From an uncultured Erythrobacter sp. (lineage in GTDB: Bacteria > Pseudomonadota > Alphaproteobacteria > Sphingomonadales > Sphingomonadaceae), in contig CANNCZ010000002.1 in the NCBI GenBank assembly GCA_947503275.1, positions 1,397,501 through 1,461,500 on the forward strand: a DNA stretch of 64,000 nucleotides, written 5' to 3'. The notes below the pieces were generated by a model. The model was given only the letters and a program-made list of their open reading frames with translations, had not been told where the DNA came from and did no database searches. Both the position numbers and the translations under genes were made by a program. Position 1 is the stretch's first letter; every line of letters begins with the position of its first letter. Below, piece by piece: positions 40,241-49,197 of the stretch.

Positions 40241-41614
40241 TTAAATTCGATCAGGCGCTTTGCGGGTCAAAACCCACCACACAAGTACCAATCCGGTCAC
40301 CGCTCCAAACAGATTTGCGGCCAGTTCTGCAGTATAAATCGCCTCTGACCCCCAACTTGCGAGTAGCACCCAGGCAACAGGCAGCATCACGAGAAACACT
40401 CGAGCCACAGACTGGGTCAGTGCGAATGACGCGCGATCAACGGCGTTCATGATGCCATTGGCAACGATCAAGATACCGAATCCGGCATAGCCCCATGCCG
40501 CAATGTTGAGATAGAGGGCGAATTCATCAACAACATCGGGGTCTTCAGTGAAAAGAAACGCGAACCACTCGCCTGCGGCCACCATAGCGATGGCAATACC
40601 TAAGCCCCAGAATACGCAAAAGCCAAAGGCATAAAGTGAAGCTTGCCGGGCGCGACCATACTCCTTTGCGCCCCAATTCTGCCCCACAATTGCTCCGATT
40701 GACCCCGATAGTGCGAGCAGGGGGACAGTGGCAAAACTCTGCAACCGACCTGCTGCACCAAATCCAGCGACGGCTGCTTCGCCGTCGAGCGCGATGAGCG
40801 CAGTCAGGATTGATAGACCAATCGGGTTGATGGCGTTGGATAGCGCCGCTGGCCCAGCGACGCGCAATATCGCCGAAACCTGATCCCATAGGCGACCATC
40901 CTTGATGAGGGATAGATCGAACGGAATGTCCGAACCGCGCATCAACCACCACGCCATCGCGGTACCACATCCCCATCCAATGATCGTCGCGTAAGCCGCG
41001 CCGACAATGCCGTATCCCTCAAATCCGAACGCGCCTGTGATCAGAATGGGATCCAGGACCCAATTGGCCGCTGCGTAAGTGATGGAAACAGTGCTTGTCT
41101 TACGCGCCTCCCCCTGTCCGCGCAGAACTCCATTAAAACCCATGATCCCAAAGATCAGCGGGAACCCGAGCGCAAATGGCTGCATGTAGGTGCGGATCAG
41201 CGGCAGCAGATTTTCGGGCGCATTCATCAATCGGAACAGCGGATCATTCAGAGCAAACAGCCCCAATCCCAAGACCACACCGGTTACAATCCCGAACACT
41301 ATGCCAAAATTGGCACGCCGTGCTGCGCGCGCCTCGTCCCCTTCGCCAAGGGCTCGAGCGACCACCGAATTGATGCCCACCATCACGCCCACGCCCAGCG
41401 ATGTCAGAGCAACCGAGATGGGAAAGATAAACGAAATCGCAGCCAAGGCATCGCTGCCCAGTTGGCCGATGAAATAGGCGTCGACCAATCCAATCGACAT
41501 GATCGCCGCGACACCGATGATCGCAGGCAGGGTCTGACCGATCAAATGACCCGTTATTGGTCCGCTAGTGAGCTTTGCGCTTACTTGTGTAGGTTTAGGG
41601 GCCGGATCGCTCAT
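40241..41614 (-). CDS. MATE family exporter
   Basis: A 457-residue protein with 12 membrane helices in two related halves, the multidrug and toxin extrusion plan. Conserved features include the first-helix region (LPAIIGVAAIMSIGLVDAYF) and GVMVGINSVVARALGEGD in the first half. It exports cationic compounds in exchange for sodium or protons; the substrate is unknown. It ends 103 bp before cheA starts, on the same strand, and is probably a separate unit. Confidence 0.9.
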   Translation of the reverse strand: MSDPAPKPTQVSAKLTSGPITGHLIGQTLPAIIGVAAIMSIGLVDAYFIGQLGSDALAAISFIFPISVALTSLGVGVMVGINSVVARALGEGDEARAARRANFGIVFGIVTGVVLGLGLFALNDPLFRLMNAPENLLPLIRTYMQPFALGFPLIFGIMGFNGVLRGQGEARKTSTVSITYAAANWVLDPILITGAFGFEGYGIVGAAYATIIGWGCGTAMAWWLMRGSDIPFDLSLIKDGRLWDQVSAILRVAGPAALSNAINPIGLSILTALIALDGEAAVAGFGAAGRLQSFATVPLLALSGSIGAIVGQNWGAKEYGRARQASLYAFGFCVFWGLGIAIAMVAAGEWFAFLFTEDPDVVDEFALYLNIAAWGYAGFGILIVANGIMNAVDRASFALTQSVARVFLVMLPVAWVLLASWGSEAIYTAELAANLFGAVTGLVLVWWVLTRKAPDRI

Positions 41615-41728
41615 CTTACAGCGCGCCTAGCGCCCGCGTCGCATCAGTCAAAGCGAAATCCTTGTGCCCTACCTATTGACCGTGCGATAGAGCCTCAAAA
41701 GCATCTGATACAGCAAAGGAAGCCCGTC

Positions 41729-42505
41729 ATGGCAACGCAGCTTAAAGCATCGGAAAGTCTCGAAGGTCAGGTCAGCAAAGAAGAGTGGCAGGCGCGCCTC
41801 GATCTTGCGGCGTGCTACCGGATTTTTGATCACATGGGCTGGTCGGAATCGATCTACAACCACATCTCTTTGAAAGTGCCCGGTGAAAAGGATACTTTCC
41901 TGATCAACCCGTTCGGCCTGCTTTACGACGAAGTGACCGCGTCGAATTTGGTCAAGATCGATGTCGATGGCAACAATGTCGGTGGGTCGCCTTATATGGT
42001 GAACAAGGCGGGCTTTACCCAGCACGCCTATTTCCACAAACATCTGGGCGGACGTGCGGATGCGATCTGCCATGTGCACACAACTGCGACCATGGCGGTT
42101 TGTAGCCACAAAGACGGATTGCTGCCGACCAATTTCTACGCCTGCAATTTCCAGAACCAAATCGGCTATCACGATTTCGAAGGCGTCACAGTGCGCGAAG
42201 AGGAGGGGGAGCGGCTGGTTCAAAACTTGGGCAACCACACTATCCTGATGTTGCGCAACCACGGCCCAGTCGTGATGGATGGCACGATTCAGGGCATGTT
42301 CGTGAAAATGTGGGCATTGCAACGGGCCTGCGAAATTCAGGTCGCGACGCTTTCGCAAGGCAATGCCAATGTCGTCTCGCAAGAGGTCGTCGATGTCCAC
42401 CAACGCGACCTTCACGTCATGGCGAGCCAAGGCGGAGCCGGTGTGTTCGATTTCGAAGCGTGGAAACGCAAGATTGACAAAATCGACGATAGCTGGCGCA
42501 CATAA
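41729..42505 (+). CDS. Class II aldolase/adducin family protein
   Basis: A 258-residue protein with the zinc-binding His pair in ICHVHTTATMAV and a third in LRNHGPVV, plus the N-terminal HMGWSESIYNHIS region of the class II aldolase/adducin fold. This subgroup, widespread in proteobacteria, is mostly uncharacterised; sugar-phosphate aldolase or decarboxylase activity is possible. The ATG at 41729 (MATQLKASE) is chosen because earlier frame sequence is opposite the MATE gene's start. The 2Fe-2S gene follows 35 bp later. Confidence 0.85.
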   Translation: MATQLKASESLEGQVSKEEWQARLDLAACYRIFDHMGWSESIYNHISLKVPGEKDTFLINPFGLLYDEVTASNLVKIDVDGNNVGGSPYMVNKAGFTQHAYFHKHLGGRADAICHVHTTATMAVCSHKDGLLPTNFYACNFQNQIGYHDFEGVTVREEEGERLVQNLGNHTILMLRNHGPVVMDGTIQGMFVKMWALQRACEIQVATLSQGNANVVSQEVVDVHQRDLHVMASQGGAGVFDFEAWKRKIDKIDDSWRT

Positions 42506-42540
42506 ACCGCTTGGGTTGATGCTGGATTAGGGCGCACTCC

Positions 42541-43098
42541 ATGCCGCGCATGACCATCAATGAAAGGCCGGTCGAGTTTGATCTCGATCCCGATATGCCA
42601 TTGCTTTACGCACTGCGTGAGGCGGCGAACCTTACGGGCACAAAGAGTTGCGGCGGTGGTGATTGTGTGGGCGCGTGCATGGTGCTCGTCGACGGGACCG
42701 CGCTTCGATCTTGTCGGATCACTCTGGCAGAGGCCGAAGGGCGGTTGATCACCACGATTGAGGGGCTGTCGCGCGATCGCTCGCATCCTTTGCAACAGGC
42801 GATGGTGGCCGAACAGGCGATCCAGTGCGGCTATTGCACTCCGGGCATTGTCATGGCGGGAGCCGCGTTGCTGCAACGCAATTCTGCTCCGTCCAAAGAA
42901 GAGGTGGAGGCAGCGCTCTCCAATCTGTGCCGGTGCGGGGTTTACCCCAGACTGGTGCGCGCGGTTCAGCGGGCAGGGCGTGTGATTCAACGGCGTGAAA
43001 GTATCAGCGCCGCTCCTGCACCGGGCATAGAGGCCGCCGATGCTGCGCAACGTGTGCCGGCTCTGCGGGCGCTCCCAGAGGCGGAAGCGCCCGAATAA
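42541..43098 (+). CDS. 2Fe-2S small-subunit protein (xanthine/CO dehydrogenase type), orphan
   Basis: A 185-residue protein. The plant-type ferredoxin cluster cysteines are in KSCGGGDCVGACMV plus RSC, and the second cluster in IQCGYCTPG and NLCRCGVYPR, as in small subunits of molybdenum hydroxylases. These normally sit beside a large molybdopterin subunit and often a FAD subunit, but none is adjacent. The C-terminal 30 residues are a Pro/Ala-rich extension. It may serve a large subunit elsewhere in the genome. Confidence 0.9.
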   Translation: MPRMTINERPVEFDLDPDMPLLYALREAANLTGTKSCGGGDCVGACMVLVDGTALRSCRITLAEAEGRLITTIEGLSRDRSHPLQQAMVAEQAIQCGYCTPGIVMAGAALLQRNSAPSKEEVEAALSNLCRCGVYPRLVRAVQRAGRVIQRRESISAAPAPGIEAADAAQRVPALRALPEAEAPE

Positions 43099-43104
43099 GC
43101 TGCC

Positions 43105-45300
43105 TTAGAACCGGCCCGAAATCGCAAACCGCGCATTGATCGGTGCGCCAACGCTGGCCTGATGGGTCGAGTGGCTGTTGGGGAAATACAGCGTATCGGT
43201 CAGGTTCTCGACATTCACTTGCACTCGGAAATTGTCCGACACGTCGTAATAGGCCGAGGCATCGATCCGCGTGTAGGCGGGCAGAGTGGCGGAATTGCCG
43301 TTGTTGATGAAGCTTTCATCTTGATGCGTCAGGCCAAGCCCAATGCCGAACCTCTCCGTTACCTCAATCTGGTTCCAGATAGAGAACATATCTTCGGGCA
43401 ATTCGCGCGGGCGCAGGCCGGTTGGACCGGTTTGATCAACTTGTTCGCCATCGAGGAAGCTGTAGCCTGCTGAGACGGACCAGCCCGGCATAACCTGACC
43501 TTGGACCTGCAATTCAAAGCCCTGAATGGTGGAATCGACCACCACCAATTGGCCGGCATCATTGTCATCCACTTGCGGAGAGCTTTGCTCAATCTCAAAA
43601 ATCGCCGCAGTCAAGCTAAGCCCGGTGGTGAAGTCCCACTTTACGCCCGCTTCGAGATTGGTGAATGTGTCGGGGTCAAGCGCATTGTTGCTACCGTTGA
43701 TATTGGCGAATTGCTCGCCCGAACGAGGCAGGAAACTTTCCGAATAACTCGCATAAATCGAGATATTCTCCTGTGGCTTGATGATAATGCCGCCTCTCGG
43801 CGAGAATTCTTCGTCTTTGCGGCTGCGCAAATCCGATGCTGGGACATTCAACACTTCAATGTCAAAACTGTCGAAGCGTCCACCAATCACAACATTCAGC
43901 CAATCGGTCAGTTCAATCTCGTCCTGAATGTAGAGCGAGAATACGTCGACTTCGACCTGAGTGAAATCGTTGAGGTCGCTGAATGTGTTGTTCGTGGTTC
44001 GGCCGTCGGCCAGCACGCCGATATTGCCGCGCAGATTGAGCGAGCGGGTCGCATCAAAAATGGCTCGGTCAGTGCGTGCATCGCCAAAGAACGGATCGGA
44101 CACGCCATTGGCTACATCAGTCACCGAGGTATCAAACCGGGTGTTGAACCGGTTTTGATCGGAAGACGTGCTGATAAATTCACCGCCGGCCAGCAATGTG
44201 TGCCCAAGGCTGCCGGTTTCAAATTCGCCGATCAAATTGCCGGTCAGGATCAGGTTCTCACGCTCTGTTGTGTCGATATATCCGTCGAGTTCGACTTGGT
44301 TCGTGGCCGGGTCGTAATCGTTGGCGAAGAAATTCGAATAGACCTTGTCATAATCGCCATAGAATGCGGTCACGACGCCTTTCCAATTGTCGGAAAAGTT
44401 GTGTTGGAGATTGGCGCGCAGCAAATGCGCTTCGAGGTCCAGAAAGTTGTTTTCCGGATCGCCGAATACCACGTCCTGAAGCGCTTCAACTGGGCGGCCA
44501 TCATCGCCGGTTACGATACCCCGATCGATAAAGCGTTCGTGATTGGCATATTCGTAGGACAGATCGACGATCGTATCTTCACCAAGAGCGAAACGTGCGG
44601 TCGGGTTGATACCGATCCGGTCGCCATCATAGAAATCGCGGTGATTGTTAAGGCTCTCGTAGGATGCGTTGAGCCGGAATGCTGCGCTCTCGCTTGTCGA
44701 GAAGTTGAAGTCGCCTTGGACGCTGAACTCGCCAAATGTGTCGACCGCGACTTGGCCGCCTGCGAAGGTTTCGCTCAATGCACCCTTTTTGGTCACGCGG
44801 TTCAAAACACCGCCTGTGCCGCCGCGCCCGAAGAGCAGCGCGTTGGGGCCGCGCAGGATTTCGACCTGCTCAAGATTGTAGAGCCCGCGATAGTATTGGA
44901 CGTCATCGCGCACGCCATCGATGAAGAAATCTGCAGTGGAGCGCACGCCTCGAAACACGATGGCGTCGCGGTGCCCTTCGCCTTGAGACGTGTTCACCCC
45001 CGGTGTGTAATCGACGATCTGGCCGATGCTGGTAATGCCGCGCTCAAGTATTTCCTCTTCGGTGGTGATGGTCAGGCTTTGCGGGATATCGATGATCGGG
45101 GTGGGGGTTTTGACCGAGTTGACCGCGCTTGATTGCAGAATCTCTCCAGTAACGAGGATATCCTCACCCTGCGTTTCCATGATTGGGCCGTTATCGAAGA
45201 CGGTCTGCTCGCTTTGTGCAGAGGCTTCTTCAGCGGAAGCGGGGAACGCAATTACAGCGCACGATAGAAGAAGCGCGGTGCGAGTGAGATTGTGAATCAT
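43105..45300 (-). CDS. TonB-dependent siderophore receptor
   Basis: A 731-residue outer-membrane receptor. It has a signal peptide (LLLSCAVIAFPASA), then a plug domain with IDIPQSLTITTEEEI and LRGPNALLFGRGGTGGVLN, typical of ferric-siderophore receptors, and a barrel ending ARFAISGRF. It takes up an iron chelate using TonB energy. A good AAGGGA site precedes the ATG, and a Fur-like palindrome lies 64-80 bp upstream, so iron repression is likely. It converges on the 2Fe-2S gene with a 6-bp gap. Confidence 0.93.
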   Translation of the reverse strand: MIHNLTRTALLLSCAVIAFPASAEEASAQSEQTVFDNGPIMETQGEDILVTGEILQSSAVNSVKTPTPIIDIPQSLTITTEEEILERGITSIGQIVDYTPGVNTSQGEGHRDAIVFRGVRSTADFFIDGVRDDVQYYRGLYNLEQVEILRGPNALLFGRGGTGGVLNRVTKKGALSETFAGGQVAVDTFGEFSVQGDFNFSTSESAAFRLNASYESLNNHRDFYDGDRIGINPTARFALGEDTIVDLSYEYANHERFIDRGIVTGDDGRPVEALQDVVFGDPENNFLDLEAHLLRANLQHNFSDNWKGVVTAFYGDYDKVYSNFFANDYDPATNQVELDGYIDTTERENLILTGNLIGEFETGSLGHTLLAGGEFISTSSDQNRFNTRFDTSVTDVANGVSDPFFGDARTDRAIFDATRSLNLRGNIGVLADGRTTNNTFSDLNDFTQVEVDVFSLYIQDEIELTDWLNVVIGGRFDSFDIEVLNVPASDLRSRKDEEFSPRGGIIIKPQENISIYASYSESFLPRSGEQFANINGSNNALDPDTFTNLEAGVKWDFTTGLSLTAAIFEIEQSSPQVDDNDAGQLVVVDSTIQGFELQVQGQVMPGWSVSAGYSFLDGEQVDQTGPTGLRPRELPEDMFSIWNQIEVTERFGIGLGLTHQDESFINNGNSATLPAYTRIDASAYYDVSDNFRVQVNVENLTDTLYFPNSHSTHQASVGAPINARFAISGRF

Positions 45301-45363
45301 GGTGTCCCTTTTGCTTGACGAGCAAGTCGCTATTGCAACCTACTCGCAAGTGCAACCATGAAA

Positions 45364-45380
45364 TTGAGAATAATTCGCAA
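45364..45380. promoter_or_regulatory. Fur-like palindrome
   Basis: TTGAGAATAATTCGCAA is a palindrome (TTG-N-GAAT-A-ATTC-N-CAA) upstream of the siderophore receptor. It resembles alphaproteobacterial Fur boxes. Binding is inferred. Confidence 0.6.
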
Positions 45381-45484
45381 AGAGCGTTTCTGTGACCAAA
45401 TTGACGCGTGCCAAGCTCGTGAAATTCGCCTAGCGCCTCTGCGACAGTAGCTCGGCATCGAAAGCAATAAGAGAGAATCCGACC

Positions 45485-45829
45485 ATGAAGGCAACCGTCT
45501 GGCATAACCCCAAGTGCGGCACTTCGCGCAAGACATTGGCGATCCTTGAAGAAGCGCCCAATGTCGATGTGACCATCGTTGAATATCTCAAAGAGCCGCC
45601 GACCCGCGATAAGCTCGCACAGCTTTATGCCGATGCGGGTATGGAACCCGCGGCAGGTCTGCGCATACACGGAACCGACGCGAAAGAGCGCGGGCTGACC
45701 GAAGCGGATGCTGACACGGTGCTTGATGCTATGGCTGCCGAGCCTGCACTGATAGAGCGCCCGCTGGTCGAAACGGATAAGGGTGTGGCGCTATGCCGAC
45801 CGCAGGACAATGTTCTGAAGCTGTTGTGA
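45485..45829 (+). CDS. arsC: Arsenate reductase, glutaredoxin type (ArsC family)
   Basis: A 114-residue protein with catalytic Cys11 in WHNPKCGTSRKTL and the expected thioredoxin-like fold: a YLKEPPTRDKL segment, then a late RPLVET strand. It reduces arsenate to arsenite using glutathione/glutaredoxin. No arsenite pump or arsR is adjacent, so an ArsC-like protein of other function is possible. It ends one base before the MFS gene's end on the other strand. Confidence 0.88.
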   Translation: MKATVWHNPKCGTSRKTLAILEEAPNVDVTIVEYLKEPPTRDKLAQLYADAGMEPAAGLRIHGTDAKERGLTEADADTVLDAMAAEPALIERPLVETDKGVALCRPQDNVLKLL

Positions 45830-47185
45830 TCAAGCCCGATCGCGCGTCATATCGCGGTCAGATTGTAGCCCGGCCAAACCCAGCGCAAACACCACGAGAC
45901 ACAGCGCGATAATCAGCCCAAAGCCCAACCAATCGCTGACATTATAGAGCAGTACTCCGAGAGCCGGTGCATAGATAAAGCTCGCACCTGCGACACTCGC
46001 CACGACGCCCGATGCCTGTCCTTGCTCAGCGCGTGTCACGGCCAGCGATGTGCCCGCCGTAGTGCCCGGGCGGAACAATCCAAAGCCCAGCGAAGCAATG
46101 GCAAAGCCCAACGACAGGGTAAAGACATCGTCTGCCATGCCCAATACGGCTGTACCAAAGGCCGCCACCACCATGCCCGACAACGTCGCAATGCGCGGCC
46201 CCAGATTGAAGCGCGGGATCAGCCCCCATTGCGCCAATAAAGTCGCGAGTGCGCCAAAGACCAGCACTAGGCTGATAATCGCGGCCCCTTCAGCCGGCGC
46301 ATCGCGCAGCGCCAGCCGATCAAGCACAAGGAACCCGACAATGCCCATGATCATCGCCTGAGCATGACCGCCGATCAACGCGGCGATAACCCAAGGTCGC
46401 AGGCGCGGCTCAAACCATTTCAGTCGTGACGGTTCGGGAGCAGTTCCGGTCTCGTCATCCGCGTCGTTATCTTCAACATTCATTGTGTCTGAGCCGCCAG
46501 AATAGGCTGTCGTTTGCCCTCGCGCGGCAAACTGCGGCTCATCATTAGGCAATCTCAGTCGCAGCAAGATGAGCGCAACCAGTCCAATCAAAGCAAAGCC
46601 GATAAAAGGTCCTGTAAGCCCGATTCCCAGAAAAGAAACGATCATCAGGGGGGCCAGAACTGGTCCAATCACTGTGCCAAGGCCAAAGCTTGAGGCGATG
46701 AGAGATAGCGCATTGGTCCGCTCGGATCGCGGGGTGCGCGATGCGACATAGGCCTGAACCGCTGGCGGAGCAGCACTGCCAAATCCGCCATAAAGGCTGC
46801 GCGCAGCGGCAAAGGCGATGAGTGCCCAAAACGCACTCATCCATCCTGCGAGGCCCGCCCACAGCACTAAACCGCACAAAGCCATAGATGCGACAAAGCC
46901 AACCAGTCCCAGCGCCATCATCGCTTTGCGCCCGCGCTTGTCCGATCTCCGCGCCCAAATTGGCGCGCAAACCACCCAAAGCAATGCGGACCAACTATAG
47001 GCTAGGCTGATCCAAACATCATCGACCCGCAACGCGGTTCCGATGGACGGCATCACTGAATGCATTGCCGTGTTCCCAGCGGCCGTCACCAGCATAACCG
47101 TGAACAGCAGCGCCATCCGGCCGCTCGAAATCGGCTTTGCAGTTTGGGTTACAGACGAATCCGACAGGTTGGGAGCATCAGCCAT
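45830..47185 (-). CDS. MFS transporter
   Basis: A 451-residue protein with 12 membrane helices and a cytosolic central loop of about 45 residues (Asp/Glu-rich). The MFS loop motif is present near residue 80 (RRSDKRGRKAMMALG), and a proline-rich fifth helix (SFGLGTVIGPVLAPL) resembles drug antiporters. An export role is likely; the substrate is unknown. No tie to arsenic is implied by being next to arsC, since the two genes converge. Confidence 0.88.
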   Translation of the reverse strand: MADAPNLSDSSVTQTAKPISSGRMALLFTVMLVTAAGNTAMHSVMPSIGTALRVDDVWISLAYSWSALLWVVCAPIWARRSDKRGRKAMMALGLVGFVASMALCGLVLWAGLAGWMSAFWALIAFAAARSLYGGFGSAAPPAVQAYVASRTPRSERTNALSLIASSFGLGTVIGPVLAPLMIVSFLGIGLTGPFIGFALIGLVALILLRLRLPNDEPQFAARGQTTAYSGGSDTMNVEDNDADDETGTAPEPSRLKWFEPRLRPWVIAALIGGHAQAMIMGIVGFLVLDRLALRDAPAEGAAIISLVLVFGALATLLAQWGLIPRFNLGPRIATLSGMVVAAFGTAVLGMADDVFTLSLGFAIASLGFGLFRPGTTAGTSLAVTRAEQGQASGVVASVAGASFIYAPALGVLLYNVSDWLGFGLIIALCLVVFALGLAGLQSDRDMTRDRA

Positions 47186-47258
47186 TGCGACAGGCGCTAG
47201 GCCACAGCGCCGCTAGTAGCAATCAGGGTTATCGCCATGCCCGTGTGGACGCCGTTTT

Positions 47259-48089
47259 TTAGTCGAAGGTCTCTTCGATGGCGGCGGTGCTGGGGCCGGA
47301 AAGTTGCGTGTACATCGCCACCGCAATCGCGCTCATCAACATGCCCACCGCCATGCCGGTGACGCCATTGACCAGTCCCAAGATCAGCATCGCAATTGTG
47401 CCTGAACCAAGCAGCGCGACAAACAGGCCGAAAACCATGCTGACGAGCACGTTAATCACGCCGGTCACCGCAACAACGACGAACCAGAACAGCATGATCG
47501 CCCACTGGCCTTTGCCCGTCAGCTTTATGCTGGAGGCAATCGCGCTAAAGGGATTAAGCTTCCCGCCCAACACCATCGCAGGCATGGTCAGCGACATGCG
47601 AGCCATCAACCACACAATATAGATCAGCACCGGCAAGAAGCCGATAAATGCCAATGCAGGAGCTCCTGCAACGCCAGCAATCAGGGAGATCGGCACCATG
47701 ATCAACATCGCACCAATAAAATAAGCGAGCGCAAACAAGACCATCACGACCAGCAGACTAGGCACTGACTTTAAGCCAGCCGACAACGCCTGACCCACGG
47801 TCGGTCGGTGATCGCCCATCAGCGCTACCATCGCGGAATAGCCTGCAAATTGGACCAGCAGTACGAAAAAGAAACCCAAAAAGATCGGCCCCATCATGGA
47901 GCCCAATTGCGCAGCTAACGCTTCCGGATCAGCCGTCGGATCGACGATCGAAGCAAAGTCCGGAGTGAACAAATACAGCGCCACCGTCGGCAGCATTAGG
48001 AACACCGCGGCAATCACCAACAACAACTGAAAATTGTCGCGTATCAGCTCAACTGCGCGTGACCAGACCGTGTTCATATCAAATTGCAT
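47259..48089 (-). CDS. Multi-pass membrane protein, glycerophosphodiesterase membrane-domain-like
   Basis: A 276-residue protein with about six long hydrophobic helices that start after an amphipathic N-terminus ([20 protein letters not shown]). This layout resembles the membrane domain attached to some glycerophosphodiester phosphodiesterases and its stand-alone relatives of unknown function. No catalytic residues are visible. It is divergent from lipB, with 70 bp between starts. Confidence 0.7.
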   Translation of the reverse strand: MQFDMNTVWSRAVELIRDNFQLLLVIAAVFLMLPTVALYLFTPDFASIVDPTADPEALAAQLGSMMGPIFLGFFFVLLVQFAGYSAMVALMGDHRPTVGQALSAGLKSVPSLLVVMVLFALAYFIGAMLIMVPISLIAGVAGAPALAFIGFLPVLIYIVWLMARMSLTMPAMVLGGKLNPFSAIASSIKLTGKGQWAIMLFWFVVVAVTGVINVLVSMVFGLFVALLGSGTIAMLILGLVNGVTGMAVGMLMSAIAVAMYTQLSGPSTAAIEETFD

Positions 48090-48159
48090 GGTGCGTCCCC
48101 AAAGCTCTATTGAGCTCTTAACCCTTGATCTCGCCCGTCAATGCCCCCACCGACAGACT

Positions 48160-48855
48160 ATGGCAAGCACCGCTCCTGATCTGGTGGACAGTTCTGCGAT
48201 TGAATGGCAGCGCGATGACGCGCCGGTCGCCTACACCACTGCTCTAGCTGCGATGGACGCGCGCAATTACGCAATTTCGGCAGGAGAAGCGCGAGAACTG
48301 GCGTGGCTGCTCGAACATCCGCCAGTCTATACCGCCGGGACCAGCGCGGATGAAGCCGAATTGGTCGATCCGCGTTTTGAAGTCGTCGAGGCTGGACGCG
48401 GTGGGCGCTATACTTATCATGGGCCGGGTCAGCGTGTGGGTTATCTAATGCTCGACCTCGGTAAACGCGGCAAGGATGTGCGGTGTTTCGTCCATTCGAT
48501 AGAAGGCTGGGTGATCAATACACTCAGCGATTTTGGCGTCGAAGCGTGGCGGGCCGAAGGGCGCGTTGGCATCTGGACGCAGGATATTGATGGGCGAGAG
48601 GCAAAGATCGGCGCGATTGGCGTGCGCGTGCGCCGCTGGGTCACTATGCACGGATTTTCGGTCAATCTTGACCCGGACCTCTCCCATTTCAGCGGCATTG
48701 TGCCATGCGGGATCGAAGAGTTCGGGGTCACCAGCCTCGCGCGGCTTGGCAAACAAGTGTCATCGGAGCAATGGGACGCGGCATTAATCGCGCGCGCTGA
48801 TGACTTTTTGGGCATGCTAGAGGCAGCGCGGCTAAAGGCTTGTAATAAAGGATAA
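48160..48855 (+). CDS. lipB: Octanoyltransferase LipB
   Basis: A 231-residue enzyme that moves octanoate from acyl carrier protein to lipoyl domains, the first step of lipoate synthesis. Signatures are [20 protein letters not shown], the conserved Lys in [20 protein letters not shown] and the catalytic Cys in [19 protein letters not shown]. The ATG at 48160 is used. A small lipoprotein gene follows 7 bp later. Confidence 0.95.
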   Translation: MASTAPDLVDSSAIEWQRDDAPVAYTTALAAMDARNYAISAGEARELAWLLEHPPVYTAGTSADEAELVDPRFEVVEAGRGGRYTYHGPGQRVGYLMLDLGKRGKDVRCFVHSIEGWVINTLSDFGVEAWRAEGRVGIWTQDIDGREAKIGAIGVRVRRWVTMHGFSVNLDPDLSHFSGIVPCGIEEFGVTSLARLGKQVSSEQWDAALIARADDFLGMLEAARLKACNKG

Positions 48856-48862
48856 AAATGGG

Positions 48863-49108
48863 ATGAAACGCAAGTTTGCACTTACATTGGCTTTGCCATT
48901 GATGCTGTTGTCGGCATGCGAAGAGGAAGCTGCCCCTGATGCTGACTCAGTGGAAACCGGCGGCGAGGTTGCAGGTGATGTTTTGGAAGGCACCATTAGC
49001 GACGACATGCTGCCACTCGAAGAATTGACCTCCGCATCCCCGCCTGCAGAGCGTACCGACGATGAAGAGGGGGCCACTGGCGATGATGACGAGGCGTCGG
49101 AAAACTAA
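48863..49108 (+). CDS. Small acidic lipoprotein
   Basis: An 81-residue protein with a lipoprotein signal (LALPLMLLSAC, lipid on Cys19). The remainder is very acidic and probably disordered, rich in Glu, Asp, Ala and Ser. It follows lipB 7 bp downstream and may be cotranscribed. Function unknown. Confidence 0.75.
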   Translation: MKRKFALTLALPLMLLSACEEEAAPDADSVETGGEVAGDVLEGTISDDMLPLEELTSASPPAERTDDEEGATGDDDEASEN

Positions 49109-49147
49109 TCCAAAGCGGAGGACTAAGTAGAGCTCTGCTGCAAATGT

Positions 49148-49192
49148 GAGCACCAGTTTCCCGCTGCAAAATGCTTCCGGAAACTGGTGCTC
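49148..49192. repeat. 14-bp perfect inverted repeat between convergent genes
   Basis: GAGCACCAGTTTCC at 49148-49161 is exactly mirrored by GGAAACTGGTGCTC at 49179-49192, with a 17-base loop. It lies between the lipoprotein and the old yellow enzyme gene, which converge, so it may end transcription from both sides. There is no T run. A dispersed repeat element is another option. Confidence 0.6.
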
Positions 49193-49197
49193 AAATG

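Noticed and set aside
43501-45132. 543-residue open frame on the plus strand opposite the siderophore receptor
   Set aside because: The minus strand encodes an obvious TonB receptor with signal peptide and barrel; the opposite frame is long only because of codon bias.
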